64,000 bases of DNA from Thiobacillus thioparus DSM 505 (GTDB lineage: Bacteria; Pseudomonadota; Gammaproteobacteria; Burkholderiales; Thiobacillaceae). Of this stretch, positions 17,708-29,069 are shown in pieces (position 1 is the stretch's first letter; every line of letters begins with the position of its first letter). Below the pieces are notes generated by a model. That model was not told the origin of the DNA. It ran no database searches and saw nothing but the letters and a program-made list of their open reading frames with translations. The position numbers and the translations under genes were made by a program. Where the stretch lies: the NCBI RefSeq assembly GCF_000373385.1, contig NZ_KB891317.1:248001-312000 (forward strand), given 5' to 3'.

Positions 17708-18556
17708 ATGATCGCTAGCAACCCTTTCGCCGAACTCGCCGCCTTCATCCCCCCGGCTGCCATGCAGACCTACGTCGTGCTGATGGTTGTTCTGGTGGTG
17801 GTCGGGACGGTACTCGACATGCTGCACAAGAAAAGCGCCCGGTACTTTTTCGAGAATGCCAGGGCGGCCAAAAAGAACGCGACGCGCACGCTGAGCGCGG
17901 GTGAAAAAGGCGCACTGGCCTTGAAGACCGTCGCCAAGGAGGTACTGACCTCGGGCGAATTCAACAATCCCAAACGCCGCATTTCGCACCTCTTCACCAT
18001 GTACGGCTTCATCATTTTTGTGGTCACCACGGCGATCCTGATCTTTGCCTATCCGACCCCGGACTATCCGGCGCCGACCGTCGTGCCGCTGCTGTGGCAC
18101 CTGGGTGCGGCCATGCTGTGCCTGGGGGGGTACTGGTTCTGGTTCAGCATCCGCGTCGACGTCGCCTCCGAGGGCGTCAAGTGGTATCGGCTGAACGGGC
18201 GCGGCGACCTTTTCATTGTCGGCCTGCTTGGCATGGCCAGCTTTGCGCTGCTCTGGTCTTTCTCCATGGGCGCCGGCGCGTTGAACAGGCTGTTCTTCGT
18301 ATTGTTCGTCGCCTTCAGCACCCTGCTCTTCGGCTCGGTGTACTGGTCCAAGTTCGCGCACATGTTCTTCAAGCCTGCGGCCGCTTTCCAGAAACGCGTC
18401 ATCAAGGCGGATGGTTCGAGAGAAAACATGCCCGCGATCTACGACGTAGCGGATCCCGAAGTGCAGGCGAGGTTTCCGGATATCCCGGCCTACATGGGCG
18501 CCAATCCGCCCAACATGGGACTGGGCATCAAGCGTGAAGCGCCCAACCATTTCTGA
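17708..18556 (+). CDS. aprM: APS reductase membrane anchor AprM
   Basis: This is a 282-residue integral membrane protein encoded directly before aprBA, the known aprM position in sulfur oxidisers. About five membrane helices are visible: near residues 19-37 (VVLMVVLVVVGTVLDML), 95-117 (LFTMYGFIIFVVTTAILIF), 124-148, 160-180 and 196-220. Histidines at or near helix ends (RISHLFTMYG, LLWHLGAAML, KFAHMFFKP) could bind haem b, as in the NarI-like membrane part of HdrE/DsrM/QmoC. A GAGGAG ribosome site precedes the ATG. It is thought to anchor AprBA and pass electrons to quinones. The haem assignment is inference. Confidence 0.88.
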   Translation: MIASNPFAELAAFIPPAAMQTYVVLMVVLVVVGTVLDMLHKKSARYFFENARAAKKNATRTLSAGEKGALALKTVAKEVLTSGEFNNPKRRISHLFTMYGFIIFVVTTAILIFAYPTPDYPAPTVVPLLWHLGAAMLCLGGYWFWFSIRVDVASEGVKWYRLNGRGDLFIVGLLGMASFALLWSFSMGAGALNRLFFVLFVAFSTLLFGSVYWSKFAHMFFKPAAAFQKRVIKADGSRENMPAIYDVADPEVQARFPDIPAYMGANPPNMGLGIKREAPNHF

Positions 18557-18592
18557 TAGCCCGGTCAACCCGGCAGGATCGAGAGGAACCCC

Positions 18593-19075
18593 ATGCCTAC
18601 CTTTGTGTACATGACGCGTTGCGATGGTTGCGGATACTGCGTCGACATCTGTCCGTCGGACATCATGCACATCGACAAGGTCACACGGCGCGCCTACAAC
18701 ATCGAACCGAACATGTGCTGGGAGTGCTACTCGTGCGTCAAGGCCTGCCCGCAGGACGCGATCGATGTGCGCGGCTACGCCGACTTCGCCCCGCTGGGCC
18801 ATTCGGTGCGCGTCCGCCGCGACGAGGAAAAAGGCGTCATTGCCTGGCGCATCAAGTTCCGCAACGGCGAAAAGGACATGGAGCTGCTGGCGCCGATCAC
18901 GACGAAGCCCTGGGGCAAACACATCCCGCAACTTTCCGCCGTGCCCGCGCCGAGCCAGGCGATGCGTGACAGCCAGTTGCTGTTCAACGAGCCCAAATAC
19001 ATCCGCATGGACGAAGGCGATCTGCACACGCTGGAATCGAACGGTCTCGTCATGAAGGAAGGGGTGTACTACTGA
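18593..19075 (+). CDS. aprB: Adenylylsulfate (APS) reductase beta subunit
   Basis: This is a 160-residue ferredoxin-type subunit. Two [4Fe-4S] sites are clear: CDGCGYCVDICPSDIMHI (residues 10-27) and CWECYSCVKACPQDAIDV (about 43-60). The C-terminal tail (residues 100-160) is the arm that wraps around AprA in known structures. It takes electrons from the AprA FAD during oxidation of sulfite plus AMP to APS. Its stop overlaps the aprA start (tgATG sharing one base), so the two subunits are translated in step. Confidence 0.95.
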   Translation: MPTFVYMTRCDGCGYCVDICPSDIMHIDKVTRRAYNIEPNMCWECYSCVKACPQDAIDVRGYADFAPLGHSVRVRRDEEKGVIAWRIKFRNGEKDMELLAPITTKPWGKHIPQLSAVPAPSQAMRDSQLLFNEPKYIRMDEGDLHTLESNGLVMKEGVYY

Positions 19076-20943
19076 TGGCTTACAACACGGTGGTCGAAGA
19101 CAACATCGACGTCCTCGTCGTGGGCGCGGGCCTGGGCGGCACGGGCGCTGCGTGGGAAGCGCGCTACTGGGGGCAGGACAAGAAGATCGTCATCGCCGAA
19201 AAGGCCAACATGGACCGTTCGGGTGCAGTGGCCCAGGGCCTCTACGCGATCAACTGTTACATGGGTACGCGCTGGGGCGAGAACAAGCCTGAAGATCACG
19301 TCCGTTACGCGCGCATGGACCTGATGGGGATGGTGCGCGAAGACCTGCTGTTCGACATGGCGCGTCACGTCGATTCCGCCGTCCACCAGTTCGAGGAGTG
19401 GGGCCTGCCGATCATGCGCGACCCCAAGACCGGCCACTATCAGCGCGAGGGACGCTGGCAGATCATGATCCACGGCGAATCCTACAAGCCCATCGTCGCC
19501 GAGGCCGCCAAGAAATCCGCCGACAAGGTCTTCAACCGGGTCTGCATCACCCATCTGCTCATGGACGACGCCAAGGAGAATCGCGTGGCCGGCGCGGTCG
19601 GCTTCAACGTCCGTACCGGCGATTACCATGTCTTCAAGTCGAAGACGGTGATCGTCGGCGCGGGCGGCGCCTCCAACATCTTCAAGCCGCGCTCGGTCGG
19701 CGAGGGCGCGGGCCGCGTCTGGTATGCGCCGTGGTCGTCGGGCTCGGCCTACGGCCTGATGATCCAGGCGGGCGCGAAAATGACCCAGATGGAAAACCGC
19801 ATCGTGCTCGCGCGATTCAAGGACGGCTACGGCCCGGTGGGGGCCTACTTCCTGCACCTCAAGACCTACACTCAGAACTGCAACGGGGAAGAGTACGAGT
19901 CGAAGTGGTTCCCGGCGCTCACCGAAATGGTCGGCAAGGAATATCTGGATACGGAAGGCCAGCACCTGTCCCACAAACCCATTCCGACCTGTCTGCGCAA
20001 CCACGCATTCATCTCCGAGGTGAACGCCGGCCGCGGGCCCATCCACATGGTGACGATGGAGGCCTTCCAGGATCCGCACCTCGAGGAGATCGGCTGGCAC
20101 AACTTCCTCGGCATGACCGTGGGCCAGGCCGTGTTGTGGGCGGCGACCGACGTCAATCCGAAGTACGAGAATCCGGAGCTGACCACTTCCGAGCCCTATG
20201 TCATGGGCTCGCACGCGACCGGCTGCGGCGCCTGGTGTTCAGGCCCGGAGGACGTTTCTCCTCCGGAATACTTCTGGGGCTACAACCGCATGACCACGGT
20301 CGAAGGCCTGTTCGGCGCCGGCGATGCCGTCGGCGGCACGCCGCACGCGTTCTCCTCGGGCTCGTTCACCGAAGGCCGGCTGGCCGCCAAGGCGGCGTGC
20401 AAGTACATCGACGACGGCAAGGCCGAAGGCATCGAGGTTTCCGAGGCGCAGATCCAGCGCCGCGCCGAAGAAATCTTCAAGCCGCTGGAGCATTACCGGG
20501 TCTACCGCAACGAAATCACCGCGGGCAGCGTCAACCCGCACTACATCAACCCCAGACAGGGGCTGGACCGGCTGCAGAAGCTGATGGACGAGTACTGCGC
20601 AGGGGCGACGGTCAACTACATGACCAACGACAAGCTGCTGCAGATCGGCCTGAAGAAACTCAAGATCATGGAAGAAGACCTCGACAAGATCGCCGCCGAG
20701 GACATCCACGAACTGCTGCGCGCGTGGGAGCTGAAGCATCGCCACCTCACGTCCGAAGCGGTCATGCAGCACACCCTGTTCCGCAAGGAAACCCGCTGGC
20801 CGGGGTACTACTACCGCGGAGACGCGATGAAGCTCGACGACGCCAACTGGCACGTCCTCACCGTATCGCGTCGCGATCCCGAGACCGGCGAATACACCAT
20901 GGAAAAGGCTCCGTGCTACCACCTCGTCGGCAAGGAGGAGTAA
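19075..20943 (+). CDS. aprA: Adenylylsulfate (APS) reductase alpha subunit
   Basis: This 622-residue flavoprotein of the fumarate-reductase/succinate-dehydrogenase class has the normal AprA length. An FAD-binding motif is at residues 12-28 (VLVVGAGLGGTGAAWEA), and FAD-contacting VIVGAGGASNIFKPRS is near residue 190. Other conserved AprA segments include FLHLKTYTQN, GRGPIHMVTMEAF and GSHATGCGAWCSGPED. In sulfur oxidisers it catalyses sulfite + AMP to APS + 2 electrons in the cytoplasm; sulfate and ATP then form through ATP sulfurylase or a related enzyme not found in this window. It is third in aprMBA and probably co-transcribed with the three small genes behind it. Confidence 0.97.
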   Translation: MAYNTVVEDNIDVLVVGAGLGGTGAAWEARYWGQDKKIVIAEKANMDRSGAVAQGLYAINCYMGTRWGENKPEDHVRYARMDLMGMVREDLLFDMARHVDSAVHQFEEWGLPIMRDPKTGHYQREGRWQIMIHGESYKPIVAEAAKKSADKVFNRVCITHLLMDDAKENRVAGAVGFNVRTGDYHVFKSKTVIVGAGGASNIFKPRSVGEGAGRVWYAPWSSGSAYGLMIQAGAKMTQMENRIVLARFKDGYGPVGAYFLHLKTYTQNCNGEEYESKWFPALTEMVGKEYLDTEGQHLSHKPIPTCLRNHAFISEVNAGRGPIHMVTMEAFQDPHLEEIGWHNFLGMTVGQAVLWAATDVNPKYENPELTTSEPYVMGSHATGCGAWCSGPEDVSPPEYFWGYNRMTTVEGLFGAGDAVGGTPHAFSSGSFTEGRLAAKAACKYIDDGKAEGIEVSEAQIQRRAEEIFKPLEHYRVYRNEITAGSVNPHYINPRQGLDRLQKLMDEYCAGATVNYMTNDKLLQIGLKKLKIMEEDLDKIAAEDIHELLRAWELKHRHLTSEAVMQHTLFRKETRWPGYYYRGDAMKLDDANWHVLTVSRRDPETGEYTMEKAPCYHLVGKEE

Positions 20944-21053
20944 GCCGCAACCCCGGCGCGCCCGAGGGCCGCTGCCGGCCACCCGGAAGCCCCGCACGTT
21001 GCTTGCGCAGTTTTTTTTCGTGACCCCAACAGAAATTGCCACAGGAATTGCCC

Positions 21054-21443
21054 ATGACCACTTCTGTCGTTCAGGCCCCACCCAAGACCGCGATGAACAT
21101 CATCGAGCACACGGACGAAGCGATCCTGGAGATCGCCCACCCCATGTGGCGCGACCTCATCAAATATTCCAACCAGGGGCTCTACGGCAAATTCATCCGC
21201 AAGTTCTCCTACGACCTGCTGCTCGGCCTCAACGAAGTCGAACTCGGCAAACAGTTCGCCAACAGCGAGCTGACCCGAAGCCTGCGCCCGGACTGGGATT
21301 ACCTGGGCATCATCCGGCGCGGCCAACATGTCACCGTGCTGTACCGGGTGCGCAGCACGAAGAAGGAAGGCGAATGGCTCGGGCGGCTGGTGCTGGGCTA
21401 CGAACAGGGCGAGGTGCGCATCTTTGCCGCCTCCATTTTCTGA
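21054..21443 (+). CDS. Unknown 129-residue protein behind aprA
   Basis: This soluble protein has no recognised domain. It begins MTTSVVQAPPKTAMNIIEHT with an AGGAAT ribosome site upstream; an in-frame ATG 18 bases earlier is less well placed. Features are a Trp-containing helix (AHPMWRDLIKYSNQGLYGKF), a basic helix (IRKFSYDLLLGLNEVELGKQ) and a C-terminal beta-rich part (YLGIIRRGQHVTVLYRVRST, GRLVLGYEQGEVRIFAASIF). The size and beta-rich tail are loosely like SnoaL/NTF2-like folds, but I cannot assign one. It lies 110 bp after aprA and 15 bp before an FKBP gene on the same strand, suggesting a role in APS reductase assembly or regulation. Confidence 0.75.
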   Translation: MTTSVVQAPPKTAMNIIEHTDEAILEIAHPMWRDLIKYSNQGLYGKFIRKFSYDLLLGLNEVELGKQFANSELTRSLRPDWDYLGIIRRGQHVTVLYRVRSTKKEGEWLGRLVLGYEQGEVRIFAASIF

Positions 21444-21457
21444 AAATCGGGATAGTC

Positions 21458-21967
21458 ATGAAAGCCGTCATCGAAGCCAACAAATATGTCGAGCTGACCT
21501 ACAAAGTCATCGACCGGAAAACAGGCCAGGTGCTGACGATGGTCGAGTTTCCGCTGGGCTATGTCCATGGCGTTAACGAGATCCTGTCGCCCCGGGTCAT
21601 GGACGCGCTCGAAGGAAAATCCGAGGGCGACATCATCGAGGTGCACATCGACTGCAACGACATCTACGGCCCGCGGGACGAAGCCCTCGTGATCGTCGAA
21701 GCCATCGCGAACGTGCCCGAGGCCTACCGTGACGTCGGCACGGCCATCCTCATGGAAAACGACAACGGTCAAACCAAGAGCTTTCTCGTGACACGTGTGG
21801 ACTCCAGAACCGTGACGATCGACGGCAACAATCCGCTGTGCGGCCGGGAAGTGATTTTCAAGCTCGAGATCCTGCTGGTCCGTGATGCCACCGGCGAGGA
21901 AATCCGGTACGGCGGCAAGGTGGAGCCGGTCCCTGACCTGAACAACTGTCGCGCCGTTCCCGTTTGA
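21458..21967 (+). CDS. FKBP-type peptidyl-prolyl isomerase, SlyD-like
   Basis: This 169-residue protein has the SlyD plan. FKBP strands at the start (YVELTYKVIDRKTGQVLTMV) and GVNEILSPRVMDALEGKSEG surround an inserted IF chaperone region (about residues 65-125), with NPLCGREVIFKLEILLV closing the fold. Many SlyD proteins end in a His/Cys-rich nickel-binding tail; this one stops at RAVPV with no such tail, so it is probably a general folding helper rather than a metal chaperone. It follows the unknown 129-residue gene closely and sits in the apr cluster, so AprBA or AprM could be a client. That link is inference from position. Confidence 0.82.
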   Translation: MKAVIEANKYVELTYKVIDRKTGQVLTMVEFPLGYVHGVNEILSPRVMDALEGKSEGDIIEVHIDCNDIYGPRDEALVIVEAIANVPEAYRDVGTAILMENDNGQTKSFLVTRVDSRTVTIDGNNPLCGREVIFKLEILLVRDATGEEIRYGGKVEPVPDLNNCRAVPV

Positions 21968-22032
21968 AGGGTGTGCAAACTGCCTGATATTGGGTTTCCA
22001 AACCCCCATATCCCAATGAGACGAGGTAAAAC

Positions 22033-22194
22033 ATGAGCGAGCCCACCAAAACCAAGCGCCCGGTTCCGGAAGGCAGATCCCGCTTTCTGACAACCCGGCA
22101 AAAAGCGCCGAACGAGAAGGGTTACGTCGGATATGACACCATCTGGGAGCCGTTCCATAAAGTGGTCAAATACACCACGCCCAAGAAGCCGTAA
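22033..22194 (+). CDS. Small basic 53-residue protein, unknown
   Basis: A short frame begins MSEPTKTKRPVPEGRSRFLT, carries EKGYVGYDTIWEPFHKVVKY and ends TTPKKP. An ACGAGGTAA ribosome site lies nine bases upstream. It is rich in Lys, Arg and Pro, has no Cys and no signal peptide, and codon use looks like a real gene. It is the last gene of the apr cluster, 65 bp after the SlyD-like gene. No family recognised. It could be a small subunit or assembly partner of the upstream products. Confidence 0.6.
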   Translation: MSEPTKTKRPVPEGRSRFLTTRQKAPNEKGYVGYDTIWEPFHKVVKYTTPKKP

Positions 22195-22740
22195 ATCCGA
22201 CGGCCACGCGAACCTGACCGGTCGCGGCCATGTGTTACATCAACAGACCTTCCGGATTCGATGGTTCGCTTGCGCGTCAAGGCGAACACGCGGGAGGCGC
22301 TGTCCGTAAGGCATCAGGTTTTCCAGCATTCCCCGTGTGGCTTTTCGTTGACTCATGGGGCATCGGGAATCAGGAAGGAAATGCTAACTCGTTGTTGGCG
22401 AGGTAGACGGCATGGAAGAACGCATCGTCCATCGCAGTACCCTCGGATAGCACGCCTCCAAGTACGGGTCTTGAGAGCACAGTGGCCGCAGGCAATCGTA
22501 AGGCCGGTGTTGCCTCTGGCCGAATAGGCGACAGTGGGGTTCCCATCATAAGGGTCGGCGTTTCATTGCAGGCATAAATTCCGGCCTGGACTTTGACTAA
22601 ACCTGATTTGAATTACGGCAATTTAAGATTTCGCCCGTGGCGACCGCGTAACTGCCTGTGCGGCCATCACTGCATCAGATGAATCCGGTAGTACCGTCAG
22701 TTCTCGTCGGATTTCACCAGGCTTACTGGACGTCACAGGC
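22195..22740. other. Intergenic region between the apr cluster and ssrA
   Basis: About 550 bp without a supported gene. A minus-strand frame with ATG at 22549 and stop at 22370 (59 residues, starts MMGTPLSPIRPEATPALRLP) has coding-like composition but no ribosome site I trust and no known relatives; it may be the remnant of a longer gene. A plus-strand frame at 22261-22527 is Arg-rich and looks like a shadow. Confidence 0.35.
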
Positions 22741-22786
22741 AAATAAAAAGGCCACAATCCTTGTGTTTAACAAGAATCATGGCCTT
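22741..22786 (-). terminator. Intrinsic terminator of ssrA
   Basis: On the minus strand TGGCCTT-type arms (AAGGCCA at 22748-22754 with TGGCCTT at 22780-22786) and inner CTTG/CAAG arms form a hairpin. It is followed by a run of T (22749-22741, A-rich on the plus strand). It lies 26 bases beyond the tmRNA 3' end. Confidence 0.8.
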
Positions 22787-22811
22787 CTTTGGACCACCAG
22801 GGATCGAATTC

Positions 22812-23178
22812 TGGTGGAGCCGGCGGGAATCGAACCCGCGTCCGCAAGCCCTCTACAGGCAGTTCTACATACTTAGTCCGGTGTTTTTAAGCTTTAAGCT
22901 CCATCACGCCCGCCGAACAGGCTGGATTTCGCCGAGTCGCCTTGGATTTTGCACCTGCCCAAGCGACCCGGACAAGCACGATTTCATGTGAATTAACTCA
23001 CTGCCGGTTTGACCCGGCCTAGCCCATGAACAGGCTAGTGTGAGTCCTGGACCTTAAGCGGCCAGGGCGTAGTTTTCGTCGTTTGCGACTAAAGTTTTTC
23101 AGTTGGATTTACGAGGTGCTCTGACCCTCGGTATGCCCTACGCTGCTTTGCGACCCACGTCGAAGCCAGGTCGGCCCC
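22812..23178 (-). ncRNA. ssrA: Transfer-messenger RNA (tmRNA)
   Basis: The 5' end on the minus strand reads GGGGCCGACCTGGCTTCGAC and the 3' end GGTTCGATTCCCGCCGGCTC then CACCA. The two ends pair to form the tRNA-Ala-like acceptor and T arm. The tag reading frame (23086-23054) encodes ANDENYALAA followed by a TAA, with the usual resume alanine. tmRNA with SmpB frees stalled ribosomes and marks the broken peptide for proteolysis. The length of 367 nt is normal. ssrA is a frequent integration site for genomic islands, but no integrase or duplicated 3' end is visible nearby. Confidence 0.97.
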
Positions 23179-23324
23179 ATGTGTGTTGCTGCAACAAGTG
23201 TACCGCATAGAGGGCGGGGTGGCGGGAAAGTTCCCGCGCGGGGGATAAATCGTGGCAAGTCTCAACTCCCGTTCGGGCTGGCTTGTCGAAGGGTTCAGCC
23301 CGAACGCAATCAAGGGGAATTCAA

Positions 23325-23705
23325 TTACAGGAAAGGCAAGGGGTTGTGCGTGACCGCAACCGCGACGATGTAGCCGAGCACGAGCAGGGCGGCGATCCAG
23401 GCGGCGATGCGCGTGCGCTTGGTCCTGCCGCGCTTGAGGGCGATGGTGCCGAGCACGATGTACAAGATCAGCGCGAAAAGCTTGGCGGTGAGCCAGCCGT
23501 CCACCAGCGGATACTGGCCCAGCATGATGGCGAGGCCGAAGCCGCTGATCAGCAGCAGGGTGTCGTTGACATGCGGGACGATGCGCACCCAGCGTGCCTG
23601 CAGCCGGGGGGAGTCGGCCATCATCCAGACGCCGCGCAGGAGGAACAGCGTCAGCGTGATGGCGATGGTGGTGAGGTGGATGTGCTTGAGGAGGGTGTAG
23701 TCCAT
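23325..23705 (-). CDS. SirB2-family inner-membrane protein
   Basis: This 126-residue protein has four membrane helices and fits SirB2. It starts MDYTLLKHIHLTTIAITLTL, carries a conserved Arg/Trp stretch (FLLRGVWMMADSPRLQARW) and PHVNDTLLLISGFGLAIML, and ends in NPLPFL. The function of SirB2 is not settled; invasion-gene regulation was claimed for the Salmonella locus. The gene is last in a minus-strand group with gph, ubiG and an mtaD-type deaminase, and starts three bases after the gph stop. Confidence 0.85.
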   Translation of the reverse strand: MDYTLLKHIHLTTIAITLTLFLLRGVWMMADSPRLQARWVRIVPHVNDTLLLISGFGLAIMLGQYPLVDGWLTAKLFALILYIVLGTIALKRGRTKRTRIAAWIAALLVLGYIVAVAVTHNPLPFL

Positions 23706-23708
23706 GGT

Positions 23709-24374
23709 TCAGGGCGCCAGGTAGTCGAGGGTGTCGAGCGGGCGATGGATCTCCGCGTGGGCGCCCCAGGTGTGCGGCTGGTCGGCGGCATCGAGATAGC
23801 CCCAGGCGGCGACCAGCGCCGGCATGGCGGCGGCCGTGGCGGCCTGGATGTCGCGCTGGGCGTCGCCCAGGTACAGGCATTGTGCCGGCAGGGCATTGCA
23901 GAGTTCGGCGGCCGCGAGCATGGGGGCGGGGTGCGGCTTGGGCTGCGGGCAGGTGTCGCCGGAGACGATGCAGGCGGCGCGCTCGGCCAGGTCGAGGATG
24001 GACATCAGCGGCTCGGTGAAGCGCGCCGGTTTGTTGGTGACCACGCCCCAGGCGAGGCCGCGCTGCTCCAGCGCTTCGAGCAATTCGAGGATGCCGGGGA
24101 AGGGCCGCGAGTGGCGGCAGATGTTGTCGGCGTACAGCTGCAGGAATTCCTCGCGCATGGACGCAAAGTGCGGGTCGTCGGGATGCAGGTCGAAGCCGAG
24201 GCCGAGCAGGCCGCGTGCGCCGTGCGAGGCCTGCGGGCGGATGATCTCGTCGGCCAGCGGCGGCAGGCCGTGGCGCGTGCGCTGCAGGTTGAGCGCGTGG
24301 CCGAGGTCGGGCGCGGTGTCGACCAGGGTGCCGTCGAGGTCGAACAGGACGGCGCGGATGTTCTCGAGCTTCAC
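23709..24374 (-). CDS. gph: Phosphoglycolate phosphatase (HAD superfamily)
   Basis: This is a 221-residue HAD subfamily IA hydrolase. Motif I is FDLDGTLVDTAPDLGHAL with the nucleophilic Asp, motif II is GVVTNKP, and motif III/IV is CLYLGDAQRDIQAATAAAMP. It dephosphorylates 2-phosphoglycolate, made by DNA repair and, in autotrophs, by the oxygenase side reaction of Rubisco. The neighbour ubiG, four bases upstream, is the classical partner of gph in proteobacteria. The N-terminal cap domain shows the expected helix pattern. A wider sugar-phosphate specificity cannot be excluded. Confidence 0.9.
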   Translation of the reverse strand: MKLENIRAVLFDLDGTLVDTAPDLGHALNLQRTRHGLPPLADEIIRPQASHGARGLLGLGFDLHPDDPHFASMREEFLQLYADNICRHSRPFPGILELLEALEQRGLAWGVVTNKPARFTEPLMSILDLAERAACIVSGDTCPQPKPHPAPMLAAAELCNALPAQCLYLGDAQRDIQAATAAAMPALVAAWGYLDAADQPHTWGAHAEIHRPLDTLDYLAP

Positions 24375-24378
24375 AGCT

Positions 24379-25077
24379 TTACTCCCCCCGGCGCGTCGCC
24401 ATCAGGTAGTTGACGTCGGTGTCGGCTTCCAGCTTGTAAATCTTGGTCAGCGGGTTGTACGTCATGCCGATCAGTTCCTGGGTGTCGAGCCCGGCTTCGC
24501 GCGTCATGCGGGCGAGCTCGGCGGGCTGGATGAACTTGGCGTAGTCGTGGGTGCCGCGCGGCAGCAGCTTGAGGACGTATTCGGCGCCGACGATGGCGAA
24601 GAGATAGCTCTTGGCGTTGCGGTTCAGCGTGGAGAAGAACACCCAGCCGCCTGGTTTCACCAGCCTGGCGCAGGCGGCGACGATGGAAGCCGGGTCGGGC
24701 ACGTGTTCGAGCATTTCCATGCAGGTGACGACGTCGAATTCGCCGGCGTGCTGCGCGGCGTAGTCTTCGGCGGATACCAGCTGGTAGTCGACGCTATGGC
24801 CCGATTCGTAGAGGTGCAGTTTGGCGACCTTGAGCGCTTTCTCGGAGAGGTCGATGCCGCTCACCGTGGCGCCGGCGGCGGCCATGGCTTCGGCCAGGAT
24901 GCCGCCGCCGCAGCCGACGTCGAGCACGGTCTTGCCGGCCAAGGGTGCCTGCTTGTCGATCCACTTCAGGCGTAGCGGGTTGATTTCGTGCAGCGGCTTG
25001 AATTCGGAGTTTGGGTCCCACCAGCGGTGGGCGAGTTCGGAAAATTTGGCGATTTCGGCAGCGTCGACGTTGCTCAT
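24379..25077 (-). CDS. ubiG: Ubiquinone biosynthesis O-methyltransferase
   Basis: This is a 232-residue class-I SAM-dependent methyltransferase. The SAM motif is [20 protein letters not shown], with conserved [13 protein letters not shown] and [12 protein letters not shown]. The N-terminal [19 protein letters not shown] is a diagnostic UbiG stretch. It performs both O-methylations in ubiquinone synthesis, at the inner membrane. The quinone is the electron acceptor expected for the apr/qmo sulfur-oxidation chain in this window. It is flanked by the mtaD-type deaminase upstream and gph downstream with almost no spacing. Confidence 0.95.
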   Translation of the reverse strand: MSNVDAAEIAKFSELAHRWWDPNSEFKPLHEINPLRLKWIDKQAPLAGKTVLDVGCGGGILAEAMAAAGATVSGIDLSEKALKVAKLHLYESGHSVDYQLVSAEDYAAQHAGEFDVVTCMEMLEHVPDPASIVAACARLVKPGGWVFFSTLNRNAKSYLFAIVGAEYVLKLLPRGTHDYAKFIQPAELARMTREAGLDTQELIGMTYNPLTKIYKLEADTDVNYLMATRRGE

Positions 25078-25079
25078 GG

Positions 25080-26399
25080 CTATCCTTGTGGGGCGAGTTT
25101 GGTGCGCCAGTAGGCGGCGCGGGCGGTCAGGTCGTCGATATCGAGATTGACCAGACGGCGGTCATTCAGTTTCAGCTTGCCGTCGACCCACACATGGGTG
25201 ACGTGCTCGCGTCCCGCAACGTAAACCAGGTGCGAGACGGGGTCAAACACCGGCTGGCCGGACAGGGCGTGCAAGTCGACCGCGACCAGGTCGGCACGCT
25301 TGCCGGGGACGATGCTGCCGATCTGGCTGTCGAGGTTGAGCGCGCGGGCAGCGTCCAGCGTGGCGGCACGCAGGGTAGCCGCGGCGGGCAGGATGGCGGG
25401 GTCGCCGCTGGCGCCCTTGGCCAGCAGGGCGGCCAGGCGCATTTCGCCGAACAGGTCGAGGCGATTGTTGCTGGCGGCACCGTCGGTGCCGAGGCCGACG
25501 TTGACGCCTGCATGCAGCAGATCGGCCACCGGCGCAATGCCGGAGGCCAGTTTCAGGTTCGACGTCGGGCAGTGGGCCAGGTGGCAGCCGTGCTGCGCCA
25601 AGAGTCCGATTTCGGCCTCGTTCACATGCACGGCATGGACGCCGATGAAATTCGGCCCCAGCAGCCCCAGGCGCGCCAACCGTTCCAGCGGCCGCACGCC
25701 GTATTGCTTCAGGCTGTCCCGGATTTCGTCGTCGGTTTCGTGGATGTGGGTGTGGATGGGCAGGCCGAGTTGCTCGGCCAGGGTGTTGATGCGCCCGAAG
25801 GTGGCGTCCGAGACGGTGTAGGGCGCGTGCGGGGCGAAGGCGAAGGCGAGCAGCGGTTCGTCCTTCAGTTCGTCGCGCAGGGCCAGTCCCTTGGCCAGGT
25901 AGTCGTCGGCGTCCGAAGCGTAGGCGCTGGGAAATTCCAGCACGATCATGCCCAGGGTGGCGCGCATCCCCGCCTGCAGGAAGGCTTCGCCTGCGGCCTT
26001 GGGGAAGAAATACATGTCGTTGCAGGTAGTGATGCCGCCCGCCAGCATTTCGGCGACGGCGAGCAGGGTGCCGTCGCGCACGAAGGCCTCGGACACGTGC
26101 TTCTTCTCGGCCGGCCAGATGCGGTCGTTGAGCCAAGCCATCAGCGGCAGGTCGTCGGCGAAGCCGCGAAACAGCGACATCGCGGCGTGGCCGTGCAGAT
26201 TGACCAAACCCGGGATCAGCGCCTGTCCTGGCAGGGGGAGCGTCTGCACGGCGTCGTAGCGGGCCTGTGCGGCATCGGCGGGCAGCACGTCGAGGATGCA
26301 GCCGTCCTGCACGACGACGGCATGGTCGGATAGTGGCCCCCCCGATTCGACGGGTACCACCCATTGCGGCAGGAGAAGAAGGTCGGCGGGGGCTTTCAT
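25080..26399 (-). CDS. mtaD: 5-methylthioadenosine/S-adenosylhomocysteine deaminase (TRZ/ATZ family amidohydrolase)
   Basis: This 439-residue metal-dependent amidohydrolase carries the metal ligands of the family: [19 protein letters not shown] near residue 65, [33 protein letters not shown] and [19 protein letters not shown]-family deaminase encoded next to ubiG recycles SAM by-products: SAH made by UbiG could be deaminated to S-inosylhomocysteine. The start [15 protein letters not shown] at 26399 is preferred; an in-frame ATG four codons upstream at 26411 is also possible. Substrate (MTA, SAH or another amino-purine) cannot be fixed from sequence. Confidence 0.85.
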   Translation of the reverse strand: MKAPADLLLLPQWVVPVESGGPLSDHAVVVQDGCILDVLPADAAQARYDAVQTLPLPGQALIPGLVNLHGHAAMSLFRGFADDLPLMAWLNDRIWPAEKKHVSEAFVRDGTLLAVAEMLAGGITTCNDMYFFPKAAGEAFLQAGMRATLGMIVLEFPSAYASDADDYLAKGLALRDELKDEPLLAFAFAPHAPYTVSDATFGRINTLAEQLGLPIHTHIHETDDEIRDSLKQYGVRPLERLARLGLLGPNFIGVHAVHVNEAEIGLLAQHGCHLAHCPTSNLKLASGIAPVADLLHAGVNVGLGTDGAASNNRLDLFGEMRLAALLAKGASGDPAILPAAATLRAATLDAARALNLDSQIGSIVPGKRADLVAVDLHALSGQPVFDPVSHLVYVAGREHVTHVWVDGKLKLNDRRLVNLDIDDLTARAAYWRTKLAPQG

Positions 26400-26463
26400 G
26401 GTGGCCTGCATTCTCACTGTTTGGCCGTGGTTTGGCAAAGGCGGCCGAGCCTCCCGGCCATGC

Positions 26464-26469
26464 TAAAAT
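26464..26469 (+). promoter_or_regulatory. Probable extended -10 element of gyrA
   Basis: TGCTAAAAT carries the extended -10 TG and the hexamer TAAAAT, 38 bp before the gyrA ATG. No good -35 is placed at 17 bp, which is tolerated for extended -10 promoters. Confidence 0.35.
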
Positions 26470-26506
26470 CGCGTGCTTTAAAGCCTGAATAAATAAAAAA
26501 CCGGTT

Positions 26507-29056
<2,550 letters not shown>

Positions 29057-29069
29057 AGGGGATACACGC

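Noticed and set aside
17645-19027. 460-residue frame antisense to aprM and aprB
   Set aside because: aprM and aprB are clear on the plus strand with ribosome sites and FeS motifs.
22261-22527. 88-residue plus-strand frame before ssrA
   Set aside because: Arg/Gln-rich composition, no ribosome site and no family resemblance.
22780-23178. Genomic-island insertion at ssrA
   Set aside because: No integrase and no second copy of the tmRNA 3' end could be seen within the window.
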